A DNA stretch of 64,000 bases from SLST01 sp964458555. GTDB lineage: Bacteria > Spirochaetota > Spirochaetia > DSM-27196 > SLST01. Every line of letters begins with the position of its first letter. The first letter of the stretch is position 1. The notes below the pieces were generated by a model, which worked only from the letters and a program-made list of their open reading frames with translations, searched no databases and was not told where the DNA came from. A program made the translations under genes and the position numbers. Below are positions 34,421 through 45,128 of the stretch, in pieces. Where the stretch lies: contig CAYWJH010000007.1 of the NCBI GenBank assembly GCA_964458555.1, positions 1-64,000 of the forward strand, in the 5' to 3' direction.

Positions 34421-35704
34421 ATGTTCGCGAACCCGCTTCTTTCGGCGCTGTTCTTCGGTCTGCTGACCGCGGTCTCGCTGCCGCTCGGCGCGATCGTGGC
34501 GCGCTTCTGGGTGCCGCGCGATCGCGTACTCGCCTCGCTCATGGCCTTTGGCGCCGGGGCGCTCCTTTCGGCGCTGACGATCGACCTCGTGGGAAACGCG
34601 CTCGAACACGGCAACGTCTGGCCCCTGTCGGGCGGGGCGGTGCTGGGCGGCCTGCTCTTCGTCGTTCTCAACCAGGTCGTCAACAACCAGGGCGGGTTCC
34701 TCCGCAAGTCGGCCACGACGCTGAAGTACCTGCGCGGGCTGAAGGAGGAGCGGCTCAAAGAGCTCTTCCGCAGCATCAGCGCCGTGCCGGTCTTCAACGA
34801 GCTCCCGCCGGAGGAGATCGCCGAGCTCGTCCCGTACATCGGCACCAGAACCTTCGCGGCCGGAGACACGGTCATCCGCGAGGGCGAGCCCGGCGACAGC
34901 GTCTTCATCGTGGAGTCGGGTCGCGTGAGGATAGCGAGCAACGACACGCACGTGGCGACGCTCGGGGACGGCGACGTGCTGGGCGAGATGGCGCTCGTCA
35001 CCGGGGAGCCGCGATCGGCGACCGCGGTGGCCGAAACCGAGTGTCGAGTCTGGTACATCATGAAGGACGATTTCGACGAGCTCCTCGCCGCGTCGCCGCA
35101 CCTCAAGCAGGCGGTCAGCGAGCTCGCGATGGAGCGGATCTCGAACCTGCAGGAACAGCAGATCATGCACCCCGACGACGCGCGGCGCTGGTACCAGAAG
35201 GCGGCGCGCAACGTCGATCAGGAACTGCTGCAACCGACGCCGGTGGAGATCCGCGAGGCGGCGCACGAGCACGGCGGCGCGCCGCTGGCAATCTGGCTCG
35301 GCATCCTGCTCGACGGTATCCCCGAGTCGCTCGTGATCGGCGCGAGCCTCGTCCAGGCGAGCATCAGCTTCTCGCTGCTCGCCGGGCTCTTTCTGTCGAA
35401 CTTCCCGGAGGCGTTGTCGAGCTCCGCGGCGATGCGGCAGGCCTCCTACGGGTTCGGCCGAATCCTCGTGATGTGGGTTTCGCTGATGCTGCTCACGGGG
35501 CTGGGAGCGCTACTGGGCAACCTCTTCTTCACCGGTGCCTCGCACGAGATGCTCGCGCTCGTGGAGGGCATCGCGGCCGGCGCGATGCTCACGATGATCG
35601 CCGAGACGATGCTGCCCGAAGCGTACCACAAGGGCGGGACGGTGACGGGGCTGTCCACGCTGCTGGGCTTCCTCGTGGCGATCCTGTTCAAGACGCTGGA
35701 GTAG
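34421..35704 (+). CDS. ZIP-family metal transporter with an inserted cyclic-nucleotide-binding domain
   Basis: A 427-residue fusion. The N-terminal membrane part (residues 1-85) has three helices. A cytoplasmic loop then contains a complete cNMP-binding domain (about 127-225) with the phosphate-binding cassette LGEMALVTGEPRSATAVA. After a linker, five more helices (about 289-427) carry the ZIP signatures LLDGIPESLVIGASL, SNFPEALSSS and LVEGIAAGAMLTMIAETMLP. Thus a Zn/Mn/Fe transporter appears to be gated by a second messenger through its large intracellular loop. The metal and nucleotide are unknown. Confidence 0.87.
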   Translation: MFANPLLSALFFGLLTAVSLPLGAIVARFWVPRDRVLASLMAFGAGALLSALTIDLVGNALEHGNVWPLSGGAVLGGLLFVVLNQVVNNQGGFLRKSATTLKYLRGLKEERLKELFRSISAVPVFNELPPEEIAELVPYIGTRTFAAGDTVIREGEPGDSVFIVESGRVRIASNDTHVATLGDGDVLGEMALVTGEPRSATAVAETECRVWYIMKDDFDELLAASPHLKQAVSELAMERISNLQEQQIMHPDDARRWYQKAARNVDQELLQPTPVEIREAAHEHGGAPLAIWLGILLDGIPESLVIGASLVQASISFSLLAGLFLSNFPEALSSSAAMRQASYGFGRILVMWVSLMLLTGLGALLGNLFFTGASHEMLALVEGIAAGAMLTMIAETMLPEAYHKGGTVTGLSTLLGFLVAILFKTLE

Positions 35705-35708
35705 CGGC

Positions 35709-35755
35709 CGGTCGCGGGAAACGCGACCGCCGGGCGGCGAGCGCGCGGCCGCCCG
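35709..35755. terminator. Two tandem hairpins between convergent ZIP-cNMP and DUF554 genes
   Basis: Hairpin one has arms CGGTCGCG/CGCGACCG with loop GGAAA (35709-35729). Hairpin two has arms CGGGCGGC/GCCGCCCG (35731-35755). They fill the 54-base convergent gap. There is no U tract, so termination may be Rho-assisted or purely structural. Confidence 0.5.
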
Positions 35756-35758
35756 CGC

Positions 35759-36454
35759 CTACAGCGCCAACCAGGGGTCGAGCAGCACGAAGACGATCAC
35801 GACGAGGATCGCGGGGATGTAGTCGGCGGTCTTGATGTGCTTGAGGTTGAGCAGGTTGATCCCGATCATGAGGATCAAGGCTCCCCCCACCGCGGTGATC
35901 TCGCTCAGCATGAGCTCGCTCACCCAGGGGCTGAGCGACCCCGCGAGCAGCGTCACCCCTCCCTGGTAGACGAGAATGACGAGCGCGCTGAACGCGACCC
36001 CGATGCCCATCGAGGCGGCGAGCAGGATCGACATGAACCCGTCCATGACCGACTTCGTGAGGAGCAACTGGTAGTCGCCCTCCACGCCGGCCCGGAAACT
36101 GCCCAGAATCGCCATGGCGCCCACGCAGAAGAGCACGGACGCGCGGAGGAACCCGTACGCGAACTCGCTGCCGGAGCTGGAGCGCTGAAACCGTTGCCGC
36201 AGGAGCTCGCCGAGCCTGAGGATGCCATCTTCCACGCCCCACCACGAGCCGAGGATCCCGCCGAGAACGACGGCGAGCGCCAGATAGAGCACGCGCTGCA
36301 TCTCCAGCGCCATGGACATGCCAATAACGAGCGTGATGATTCCCACACCCGAGTACAGCACCTCTCGGACCCGATCGCCGATCCGCCGATTGAAGATCAG
36401 ACCGATCAGCGAACCGGCGATCACGGCCGCGGCGTTGATGATGGTGGCGATCAT
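35759..36454 (-). CDS. DUF554-family membrane protein
   Basis: A 231-residue protein with seven hydrophobic helices. It opens MIATIINAAAVIAGSLIGLI, and has GMSMALEMQRVLYLALAVVLGG, FCVGAMAILGSFRAG and ITAVGGALILMIGINLLNLK, all typical of DUF554 (YdfK-like) proteins. The transported substrate is unknown. The start is fixed by a -10 box 7 bases upstream. Confidence 0.88.
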   Translation of the reverse strand: MIATIINAAAVIAGSLIGLIFNRRIGDRVREVLYSGVGIITLVIGMSMALEMQRVLYLALAVVLGGILGSWWGVEDGILRLGELLRQRFQRSSSGSEFAYGFLRASVLFCVGAMAILGSFRAGVEGDYQLLLTKSVMDGFMSILLAASMGIGVAFSALVILVYQGGVTLLAGSLSPWVSELMLSEITAVGGALILMIGINLLNLKHIKTADYIPAILVVIVFVLLDPWLAL

Positions 36455-36461
36455 GCAGGCG

Positions 36462-36490
36462 AGTGTAGCGGCGGTCGACCCTAAACTCAA
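36462..36490 (-). promoter_or_regulatory. Candidate leaderless promoter of the DUF554 gene
   Basis: On the minus strand there is TTGAGT (36490-36485), 17 bases, TACACT (36467-36462), then 7 bases to the ATG at 36454. No Shine-Dalgarno is present. Confidence 0.5.
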
Positions 36491-36536
36491 GTGCCGTTCC
36501 GATCGATGCTTATAGTGAACGGACGAGGAGGACATC

Positions 36537-36869
36537 GTGAGCCAGACGGCACAGGCGGAATCAGGCATCGGGACGAAGCGGAAGATCTACTGCGCGAACT
36601 GCAAGAACTGCAAACTGGTGCCGTCGCCGGTCGACGACGACACGCGCTACGTGCTCCGCGTTCGCTGCGCCGCCGGGAAGTGGCGCAAGCGACTGGGCGG
36701 TGAGAAGCTCTACAAGTACTTCACCGTCATCCGCCGCAGCATGGAAGACTGCGACTCGTACGAGCCCATGGGCGACGAGGACGAGTTCCTTCAGGACCTC
36801 AAGCGAAACCTGCCGATCAACGACGAGGTCTACGAGTCCGACCCGGTATCGAACCCGCAGGGCTCGTAG
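36537..36869 (+). CDS. Small Cys-rich protein, probable zinc-ribbon-like
   Basis: A 110-residue protein with a GTG start at 36537 after a strong GAGGAGG. The N-terminal part has KIYCANCKNCKLVPSP (CxxCxxC) and RVRCAAGKWRK, a metal-binding layout. The C-terminus is acidic (EPMGDEDEFLQDLKRNLPIN). I do not recognise a named family; similar small proteins occur in spirochaetes. A TATAGT -10 box at 36511-36516 gives it a normal leader. Confidence 0.74.
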   Translation: MSQTAQAESGIGTKRKIYCANCKNCKLVPSPVDDDTRYVLRVRCAAGKWRKRLGGEKLYKYFTVIRRSMEDCDSYEPMGDEDEFLQDLKRNLPINDEVYESDPVSNPQGS

Positions 36870-36899
36870 CCCGCCGGCGCCGCAAGCGCCACCATGGCG

Positions 36900-36928
36900 T
36901 TGATACGACGCACGTGGGGGTGTACATT
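36900..36928 (+). promoter_or_regulatory. Promoter of the TPR lipoprotein gene, nearly leaderless
   Basis: TTGATA (36900-36905), 17 bases, TACATT (36923-36928), then 8 bases to the ATG at 36937. The predicted leader is one or two bases. Confidence 0.58.
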
Positions 36929-36936
36929 GCTCAGTA

Positions 36937-37362
36937 ATGAAACGACTCAGCCTCATCGCCGTGGCGGCCGTGGTCTTGTTCGGCTGCCAGACCGTTCCCA
37001 CCGAGATACCCGAGGACCTCACGCAGGCTGAGCTCATCCAGCTCGCCCAGGAAGCGACCGACCAGGAGAACTGGGAGGCGGCGCAGGCGTACTACGCCGC
37101 CATGGTCGACCGGTATCCCAACGACCGCGCTGCGATCGCCACGGCGCGGTACGAGATCGCGTTCATCGAGTACAAGCGGGGCGACTTCGACGAAGCCGAG
37201 CGCCGATTCGAAGAGCTTCTCGGCATGTACGACTTCGAGCGCGACGAGCTCCCTGCCTGGCCGCGCGTGCTCGCCAACCGCGTGCTCGACGAGATGGAAG
37301 CCGAGCGCCAACGAGCGGCCGAGGAAGCGGCCGCCGACTCGGAAGCTACTGCGGAAGAATGA
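36937..37362 (+). CDS. TPR-type lipoprotein
   Basis: A 141-residue lipoprotein: signal peptide MKRLSLIAVAAVVLFGCQTV with lipobox LFGC, lipidated at Cys17. The mature part has about two TPR-like units (WEAAQAYYAAMVDRYPNDRA and GDFDEAERRFEELLGMYDF) and an Ala/Glu-rich tail. It resembles BamD-like/YbgF-like assembly lipoproteins in layout but is much shorter. Its last 17 bases overlap the converging VWA gene. Confidence 0.84.
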   Translation: MKRLSLIAVAAVVLFGCQTVPTEIPEDLTQAELIQLAQEATDQENWEAAQAYYAAMVDRYPNDRAAIATARYEIAFIEYKRGDFDEAERRFEELLGMYDFERDELPAWPRVLANRVLDEMEAERQRAAEEAAADSEATAEE

Positions 37363-38563
37363 TCGTGTGGATTTTCACGCCGCGGCGCTCGGCCTCCGCC
37401 TGGACGAGCTCGCGCGTCACCGCTCCCCGCGCGTGCGGGTGCGGGGGGGCGTCGCCCACGAGGACGACGTGACGCTCGTCGGCGGTCCATACGTAGCGCG
37501 TCACCGCGGTGTAGAGCGCCTCGTAGACCGCCTCCGGGATGTCGCGACCGCCGGCGACACGGATCGTGTCGACCGCCCGCTGCACGAATCCCAGATCGTT
37601 CTGAAAGTCGAACCGCCGCGTGAGGTACTCCTCCATGTAGTCGCGGTAGTAGACGAGCCCCACGCGCAGTGAGGCGCTCGCCTCCACGTACTTCTCGAGC
37701 ATGGGCACGAGGTTTGACTGCAGGTGTGGCACGTTGTCTTCCATGCTCTGCGTCGTGTCGAGCGCGAGCACGAGCTCGACCGATGTGCCTCGCGCCCCGG
37801 CGATGATCCGCTCGATCGTGTCCAGGACGTCCTCGTCGGTCTCGCTCTCCACCGCATCGCCGCCGTTCTCTTCGGCGATCTCGCGCAACCGGTCGACCGC
37901 CTCGGGCATGTACTCCGGCCTCTCGGTGACGCGCTCGCGCTGCGAGACGCGCAGGATGAAGGGGTTGTCGCGGTAGCCGCCGGAGTAGTCGGCGTACGGC
38001 TTCTCGAAGGCGCGGATGCTGAGGTACGTTCCGTCGAGGACCTGGAGCTCGCCGCTTCGCGTCCACTCGTACCCGTAGACCACGACGTAGGGGATGAAGA
38101 TCCGGTACGCCTCGCCGAACTCCTCGTCGGCCACCGGCGTCGAATCCACGAGCGAGTAGACCCCGTCCGCGTCGAGGACCTCGCCGTCGAGTACGCGCCG
38201 CTCGTCGCCGTTCTCCGGATGCCAGGAGGGATTTCGGTAGGCGTAGGTCGCGACCTCGTGGTCGGACCGTTCGGTCGATTCGGTCAACAGGATCGAGCCG
38301 AGCCCCTCGCGGTTGCGAACGTGAAGGTAGTAGCCCCCTTCGATCGTCTGGTCGATCCGGACGTCTTCCGGCTGAAGCGACAGGGCCGATGTCGTCCGCT
38401 CCCGCGTGCCGGCCGGCCCGCGTTCGGGCGCCGCACCGCTCGCCGCCGCGGTCCGCGTCGCGTCTTCGGAGCCCTCCGTCTGCGCGGGGAGCCCTCCGGC
38501 GACCGCGAGGAGCAGGAGCGAGCCGAGTGCGAGCACCGCGATACCGAGCCTTCCCTGTGCCAT
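37346..38563 (-). CDS. Secreted von Willebrand factor A-domain protein
   Basis: A 405-residue protein with an N-terminal signal sequence (GRLGIAVLALGSLLLLAVAG). The VWA domain begins near residue 260 with the MIDAS motif LVLALDTTQSMEDNVP (DxTxS form) and continues with LRVGLVYYRDYMEEY, AGGRDIPEAVYEALYTA and HVVLVGDAPPHPHARG. The N-terminal 250 residues are beta-rich and unrecognised. It is downstream of the 38586 secreted protein and glmS on the same strand. Confidence 0.82.
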   Translation of the reverse strand: MAQGRLGIAVLALGSLLLLAVAGGLPAQTEGSEDATRTAAASGAAPERGPAGTRERTTSALSLQPEDVRIDQTIEGGYYLHVRNREGLGSILLTESTERSDHEVATYAYRNPSWHPENGDERRVLDGEVLDADGVYSLVDSTPVADEEFGEAYRIFIPYVVVYGYEWTRSGELQVLDGTYLSIRAFEKPYADYSGGYRDNPFILRVSQRERVTERPEYMPEAVDRLREIAEENGGDAVESETDEDVLDTIERIIAGARGTSVELVLALDTTQSMEDNVPHLQSNLVPMLEKYVEASASLRVGLVYYRDYMEEYLTRRFDFQNDLGFVQRAVDTIRVAGGRDIPEAVYEALYTAVTRYVWTADERHVVLVGDAPPHPHARGAVTRELVQAEAERRGVKIHTIILPQ

Positions 38564-38585
38564 CGGTTCTAGTATCGGCGGGAAG

Positions 38586-39087
38586 TTACAGCTCGATTAC
38601 CGCCGGAAAGACCGGCGCGCGTCCCGGGATGCGCACACCCTCGAGGTTACTGAAGAAGAGATGCTGCGCGATGAAGCGGTCGACGAAGGAACAGACCGTC
38701 ACGTCCGGCGGAAGCTCGCCCGCGGCGACCTCCACGAGAAGCGACCACCCGGCGTCGGACTCGTGGTAGACCAGGCCGTCGGCCGCGCGCAGCGCCCGCT
38801 CGGGACAGGCCGCGGGCGCCCACGCCGCCGGACGCTCGAGCGGCGCGTCCACGTACAGGACGTCGACGAACGCCTCGGCGACCCGGTAGCGACCGTACCA
38901 GTAGGGAGTCACATCGGGGGCAAACGCGTCGATGCCGCGGCGCGCCTCGGGTCCGACCTCGAGCACGGCGGTACGCGCGAAGTCGGGCACCTGCTCCGTC
39001 GTCTGCGCCGCCGCGGGCCGCGCGGAGTACGGCCCGGCGACCGCAACCGAGCAGAGCGCGAGCACGAGCAGCCGGCGTCTGATCGGC

Positions 39088-39104
<17 letters not shown>
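38586..39104 (-). CDS. Secreted hypothetical protein overlapping the glmS stop
   Basis: The open frame extends far into glmS, but that part is Ser/Arg nonsense. A GTG at 39104 gives a good signal peptide (MLRSSRPIRRRLLVLALCSV then AVAGPYSARPAAAQ) and overlaps glmS by 17 bases. The mature ~135 residues contain two Cys-bearing regions (APAACPERALRAADG, VTVCSFVDRFIAQHLFF). No family is recognised. It may be coupled to glmS translation. The start codon is uncertain. Confidence 0.58.
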
Positions 39105-40910
<1,806 letters not shown>

Positions 40911-40911
<1 letters not shown>

Positions 40912-41534
40912 CAGTTGCCTCCTAAGTTGGCGAGCTGGTTCAGCCGGCCCTTATCGAGAAGCCAGACCGCGTTCCCCTTGATCGAGAGAACGCCGCTCGA
41001 GGCGAGCTCGTCGAGATGCTCGCGGACGAGCTCTACCGGGGTCTCCAGGTTGAGCGAGATCTGCTCGACGGTTCGGTCGAGCGGCAGATGCTGCTCGTCG
41101 GGCTTTCGCTCGCCGAAGCGCGTGTAGAGATTGAGCGCGATCAAACTGTGCTGATTGCGCTGGTAGAGCATCTGAATCTGGCTGTTCGCGTTCTGGAGCC
41201 TGCGGCTGAGCTTGTCGATGATGTTGAGCGCGATCTTCGCGTTCTTCTCGATCATCCCCATGAAGCCCTGCCGGTCGAACGCGAGGAGCTGCGTCGTGTT
41301 GACCGCCGTCGCCGTCGCGGTCCGCGCGATGCGCGACACGATCGCCATTTCGCCGAAGAAATCGCCCTTCTCGAGGACCGCGAGCTCGTGCTCGCGTCCG
41401 CCGATGTTCTTGGAGATCTTCACCTGGCCGGTCTGGATGATGTACATGTGGTCGCCCTGGTCACCTTCGCGGAAGATGACCCGGCCGGCCTCGAAGGTCT
41501 GGCCGTATTTCTCGAAGAGCGGATTCTCTGGCAT
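40911..41534 (-). CDS. Crp/Fnr-family transcriptional regulator
   Basis: A 207-residue protein starting at 41534 (MPENPLFEKYGQTFEAGRVI) after GGGGAG. The cNMP-binding-like domain has FREGDQGDHMYIIQTGQVKI and GDFFGEMAIVSRIARTATAT. A long central helix (IIDKLSRRLQNANSQIQMLY) leads to a small C-terminal winged helix (VEQISLNLETPVELVREHLD). It is translationally coupled to glmS, suggesting it links amino-sugar synthesis to a cellular signal. Confidence 0.91.
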
Positions 41535-41558
41535 GCAGACTCCCCTGAGTTTTCGTTG

Positions 41559-41587
41559 AGTATACCTCGTGGGATCTCCGTTCTCAA
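41559..41587 (-). promoter_or_regulatory. Sigma70-like promoter of the crp-like/glmS operon
   Basis: On the minus strand there is TTGAGA (41587-41582), 17 bases, TATACT (41564-41559). The predicted start is ~18 bases before the ATG, leaving room for the GGGGAG ribosome site. It is a leadered promoter. Confidence 0.65.
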
Positions 41588-41663
41588 GCTCGCGGCGCGC
41601 TCCGGCCCGGCGGCTTTTGAAGCACGACGCGCTCACGCCGCGTAGGAAAGATGGGAGGAGACT

Positions 41664-42683
41664 ATGCGAAGACTATGGCTGCTCTGTGTGGGTTTGATGA
41701 CGACGTCGTGCGCGCCGCTTCCGCCCATCCCCTTCGTCACGGATGCCGATCTGGCCGCACCGGTCGTCACGGACCTCCGGCTCGCGAGCCCGGTCGAGCT
41801 CGAGGTCGCCTTCGACGAACCGGTGAGCGTCGTTTCCGAGCCGCTGGGCTCGGCGTCGGTCGGGGAGGTGGCCCTGCGCGCGGAGGAGACGCCGCAACCG
41901 GTGGTGGGATTCCTCTTCGAGGCGGCGCCCTCGCCTGCGGCCGAGCACCACGTGGAGGCGCAGGTCGCCGACGAGGCGGGCAACCACCTGCGATTCGTCG
42001 CCCGCTTCTACGGGCTCAACCCCCTGCTTCCGGCGATGATCATCAACGAGCTCACGACTCAGGGCTCGGGCAACCACCCGGACCTCGTCGAGATCCGCGT
42101 CCTCACCGACGGCAACCTCGCCGGAGCGTGCCTCTACGAGGGCGTGCCCGGCAACTGGGAGCAGCGCTTCGTCTTCCCGTCGGTGGACGTCGTCGCGGGA
42201 GACTACCTCGTCGTGCACTTCAAACCTGAGGGCATCGCGGACGAGGTGAACGAGACCTCGCGCCGCGACGCGTCCGGCGGCCTGGACGCGTCGCCCGAGG
42301 CGTGGGACTTCTGGGTAGACGGAGGCACGGGGTTATCGGGGAACAACGGCGCGATCTCGCTCTGCGAGAACCCGCTGGGAGGGTATGTAGACGCGGTGCT
42401 CTACTCGAACCGCACGAGCGACTCCGACGAGCGGTACCGGGGCTTCGCGAGCACGAAGGTGATGAATCGTGCCGATGCGCTCGCGGCCGCCGGCGCGTGG
42501 ACGTTCGCCGGGGAGGCGGTCGCGCCGGAGGACGCGGTCGACCCGGAGCCGAGCACCGCGACCCGCTCGATGGCGCGCAGGTCGGACGGAACAGACACCA
42601 ACTCCCGGTCGGACTGGCACATCACGCCCACGCGCGGGTTGACCCCAGGAACCGAGAACACCGACGAGGTATACGAGCCGTAG
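41664..42683 (+). CDS. Lipoprotein with Ig-like and lamin-tail-like domains
   Basis: A 339-residue protein with a lipoprotein signal (MRRLWLLCVGLMTTSCAPLP; lipobox TTSC). Residues ~25-110 look like a bacterial Ig-like fold. From MIINELTTQGSGNHPDLVEI onward it matches the lamin-tail (LTD) pattern: VLTDGNLAGACLYEGV, GDYLVVHF and TGLSGNNGAISLCENPLG. It follows a strong GGAGGAG. Surface LTD lipoproteins are common in spirochaetes; the role is unknown. Confidence 0.81.
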   Translation: MRRLWLLCVGLMTTSCAPLPPIPFVTDADLAAPVVTDLRLASPVELEVAFDEPVSVVSEPLGSASVGEVALRAEETPQPVVGFLFEAAPSPAAEHHVEAQVADEAGNHLRFVARFYGLNPLLPAMIINELTTQGSGNHPDLVEIRVLTDGNLAGACLYEGVPGNWEQRFVFPSVDVVAGDYLVVHFKPEGIADEVNETSRRDASGGLDASPEAWDFWVDGGTGLSGNNGAISLCENPLGGYVDAVLYSNRTSDSDERYRGFASTKVMNRADALAAAGAWTFAGEAVAPEDAVDPEPSTATRSMARRSDGTDTNSRSDWHITPTRGLTPGTENTDEVYEP

Positions 42684-42708
42684 GGCGGCCCCCGCTACGC
42701 GCCCCTCG

Positions 42709-43032
42709 TCAGACGTGGTCCTTGAAGAGCTCCTCGATCGCGGGGCGCGGCACGGCCCCGACTTTACGGCCGACTTCCTCGCCGTTCTTGATCAGCAGCA
42801 GCGTGGGGATGCTCTGGACGCTGAACTTCATCGCGAGCTCGCCCTGAGCGTCCACGTCGAGCTTCCCGATCTTGAGCTTCCCGTCGTAATCCTTGCCGAT
42901 CTCTTCGAGCACCGGCGCCACCATCTTGCACGGCATGCACCAGTCGGCCCAGAAGTCGATGAGGACGGGAACCTCCGAGTTCACGACCTCCTCCTCGAAG
43001 TTGTCGGTCGTTATTTCTACTTCGTTTGCCAT
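42709..43032 (-). CDS. trxA: Thioredoxin with WCMPC active site
   Basis: A 107-residue thioredoxin starting MANEVEITTDNFEEEVVNSE after a GGTGGAG. The active site is FWADWCMPCKMVAP, with Met in place of the usual Gly (WCGPC). The cis-Pro loop is SIPTLLLIKNGEEVGRKVGA. It is a complete single-domain protein. The Met substitution should change redox potential or partner choice but keeps both Cys. It is downstream of nothing obvious and about 100 bases from trpA. Confidence 0.93.
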   Translation of the reverse strand: MANEVEITTDNFEEEVVNSEVPVLIDFWADWCMPCKMVAPVLEEIGKDYDGKLKIGKLDVDAQGELAMKFSVQSIPTLLLIKNGEEVGRKVGAVPRPAIEELFKDHV

Positions 43033-43134
43033 GGGGTACTCCACCGAATCGGTATGCCTACGAATATGGCGCCTGCGCTGCACGCCGTCAACTCGCGACG
43101 GGCGTGCCGGCCCGCGCTCGCCCCGGCGCCGCGA

Positions 43135-43899
43135 TCAAGCCTGTCCCGCCAGCGACGCAGCCTGCTCGCGGAGCGCTCCGCTCAGCGCCTCGGGCGTGTC
43201 GTCGGCGTGCGCGGCGACGGTGCGCACGAAGGCGCTGCCCACGACCGCCGCGTGCACGTGCGGCTCGAGCGCGACGATCTGATCGCGCTCGGAGATGCCG
43301 AAGCCGGCCATCACCTTCGCTCCGGTCGTTCGCAGGCGGTCGAGGACGCGGGTGTTCTCTTCGCCTATCTCGGTGCGCTCGCCGGTGATCCCGCGGCGTA
43401 GCGCGACGTAGACGTACTCCGGCTTGCGGTCGGTGATGAGCCCGATCCGCTCCTCGCGCGCGGTCGTCACGGTGACCGGCATCACGCGCGTTCCCAGCTT
43501 CTCCGCCGCGGTCCACGTGCCCTCGTCGTAGTCGAGCGGCACGTCCGGCAGGATGAAGCCGGCCGCCCCCGCCTCGACGCCGGCCCTCATGAACGCCTCC
43601 ACGCCGCGCGCGTAGAGCAGGCTCGCGTAGGTCATGAGGAAGATAGGCACGTCGCGACCGGCTTCCCGCGCGATCGCGGCGACGTCTGACACGAATCGGA
43701 ATCCTTCGGCGACGGTGAACCCGGCCTCGAGCGCGTGGTGGCACGCCTGTTGGATCGTCGGGCCGTCGGCGGTGGGGTCCGAGAAGGGGAACTGCACCTC
43801 CAGGTACGCGGCGCCGCCTTCCACGAGCCCGCGCGCCACCGCGAGCGCGCGCCGGGGATCGGGGTAGTGCGAGACCAGGTGCGCCATGATCCGGCTCAT
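43135..43899 (-). CDS. trpA: Tryptophan synthase alpha chain
   Basis: The 254-residue TIM barrel cleaves indole-3-glycerol phosphate. The start at 43899 shares ATGA with the trpB stop. The catalytic Glu and Asp are in YLEVQFPFSDPTADGPTIQ. Other signs are PIFLMTYASLLYARGVEAF, FILPDVPLDYDEG, VMAGFGISERDQI and AAVVGSAFVRTV. It is the last gene of the operon. Confidence 0.94.
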   Translation of the reverse strand: MSRIMAHLVSHYPDPRRALAVARGLVEGGAAYLEVQFPFSDPTADGPTIQQACHHALEAGFTVAEGFRFVSDVAAIAREAGRDVPIFLMTYASLLYARGVEAFMRAGVEAGAAGFILPDVPLDYDEGTWTAAEKLGTRVMPVTVTTAREERIGLITDRKPEYVYVALRRGITGERTEIGEENTRVLDRLRTTGAKVMAGFGISERDQIVALEPHVHAAVVGSAFVRTVAAHADDTPEALSGALREQAASLAGQA

Positions 43900-45128
43900 C
43901 GTTCTACCTCCGTACGCAGGAATTCGCGCCAGCGCTCGCCGTCGAGCTCGCGCGCGGTGATGAAGAGGTCCTTGTCGCCGCGGCCGGACATGTTGACGAC
44001 GATCGCCTTCTCCGGCGGCAGCTCGCGCGCGAGCTTGATCGCCTCCGCCGCGCCGTGCGCGCTCTCGAGCGCGAAGACGATCCCCTCGTTGCGCGCGAAG
44101 AACTGCAGCGCCTCGAGCGCGTCGCGGTCGGTGGCGCGCGCGAACTCCACGCGTCCGGCGGTGCCGAGCGAGGCGAGCTGCGGTCCTATGCCCGGGTAGT
44201 CGAGCCCGGCGGAGACCGAGTGCGTGTCCTGCACCTGGCCGTCGTCGTCGAGCAGGAAGAGACTCTTGTAGCCCTGCACGATGCCCGGCCTGCCAAGCCC
44301 GCCCATGCGCGCGGCGTGGTCGCCGGCGCGCGTGCTGCGGCCGCCCGCCTCCACGCCGACAAGCCGTGGCCCCTCGTCTTCCAGAAACGGAGCGAAGAAG
44401 CCGATCGCGTTGCTCCCGCCGCCCACGCACGCGACGAGCGCCTCGAGCTCGAGCCCGCGCGCGTCGATCATCGCCTTCGCCTGCGCCTGCGTCTCGCGCC
44501 CCACGATCGACTGGAACTCGCGCACCATGTCCGGGTAGGGGCTCGGCCCGAGCGCGGAGCCGATGATGTAGTGCGTCTCGTCGAAGCTCGCCGCCCAGTC
44601 GCGCAGCGCCTCGTTGACCGCGTCCTTGAGCGTGCGCTGGCCGCTCGCCACCGGCTGCACCTTCGCGCCGAAGAGCTCCATCCAGTAGACGTTGGGCTTC
44701 TGCCGCGCCACGTCCACCTCGCCCATGTACACCGTACAGGGAAATCCCATCTTCGCGCAGACCGCCGCGGTCGCGAAGCCGTGTTGCCCGGCTCCGGTCT
44801 CCGCGATGATCCGCTTCTTGCCCATCCGCTTCGCGAGCAGCACCTGCCCCACCGCGTTGTTGATCTTGTGGGCGCCGGTGTTCGCGAGCCCCTCGAGCTT
44901 CACGAAGACCTTCGCGCCCCCCAGCTCGCGCGAGCTGTTCTCCGCGTAGAGAAGCGGCGTGGGCCTGCCCACGTACGTCGTCGCGATCTCGTTGAACTCA
45001 TCGTGGAAACTCTCGTCGGCCATCGCCTCCACGAACGCCGCCTCGAGCTCGTCGAGCGGCGTGCGCAGGACCTCGGCGACGTACCGCCCGCCGAACTCGC
45101 CAAAGTAGTCGTTGTAGATCTTCGTCAT
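43896..45128 (-). CDS. trpB: Tryptophan synthase beta chain
   Basis: The 410-residue PLP enzyme joins indole to serine. It starts MTKIYNDYFGEFGGRYVAEV at 45128, in an ATGA overlap with the trpCF stop; the longer open frame is a shadow of trpF. The PLP Lys is in NTGAHKINNAVGQVLLAKRM, the E-T-G-A-G-Q-H-G indole tunnel motif is present, and CVGGGSNAIGFF binds the PLP phosphate. This is TrpB1-type, paired with TrpA. Confidence 0.95.
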   Translation of the reverse strand: MTKIYNDYFGEFGGRYVAEVLRTPLDELEAAFVEAMADESFHDEFNEIATTYVGRPTPLLYAENSSRELGGAKVFVKLEGLANTGAHKINNAVGQVLLAKRMGKKRIIAETGAGQHGFATAAVCAKMGFPCTVYMGEVDVARQKPNVYWMELFGAKVQPVASGQRTLKDAVNEALRDWAASFDETHYIIGSALGPSPYPDMVREFQSIVGRETQAQAKAMIDARGLELEALVACVGGGSNAIGFFAPFLEDEGPRLVGVEAGGRSTRAGDHAARMGGLGRPGIVQGYKSLFLLDDDGQVQDTHSVSAGLDYPGIGPQLASLGTAGRVEFARATDRDALEALQFFARNEGIVFALESAHGAAEAIKLARELPPEKAIVVNMSGRGDKDLFITARELDGERWREFLRTEVER

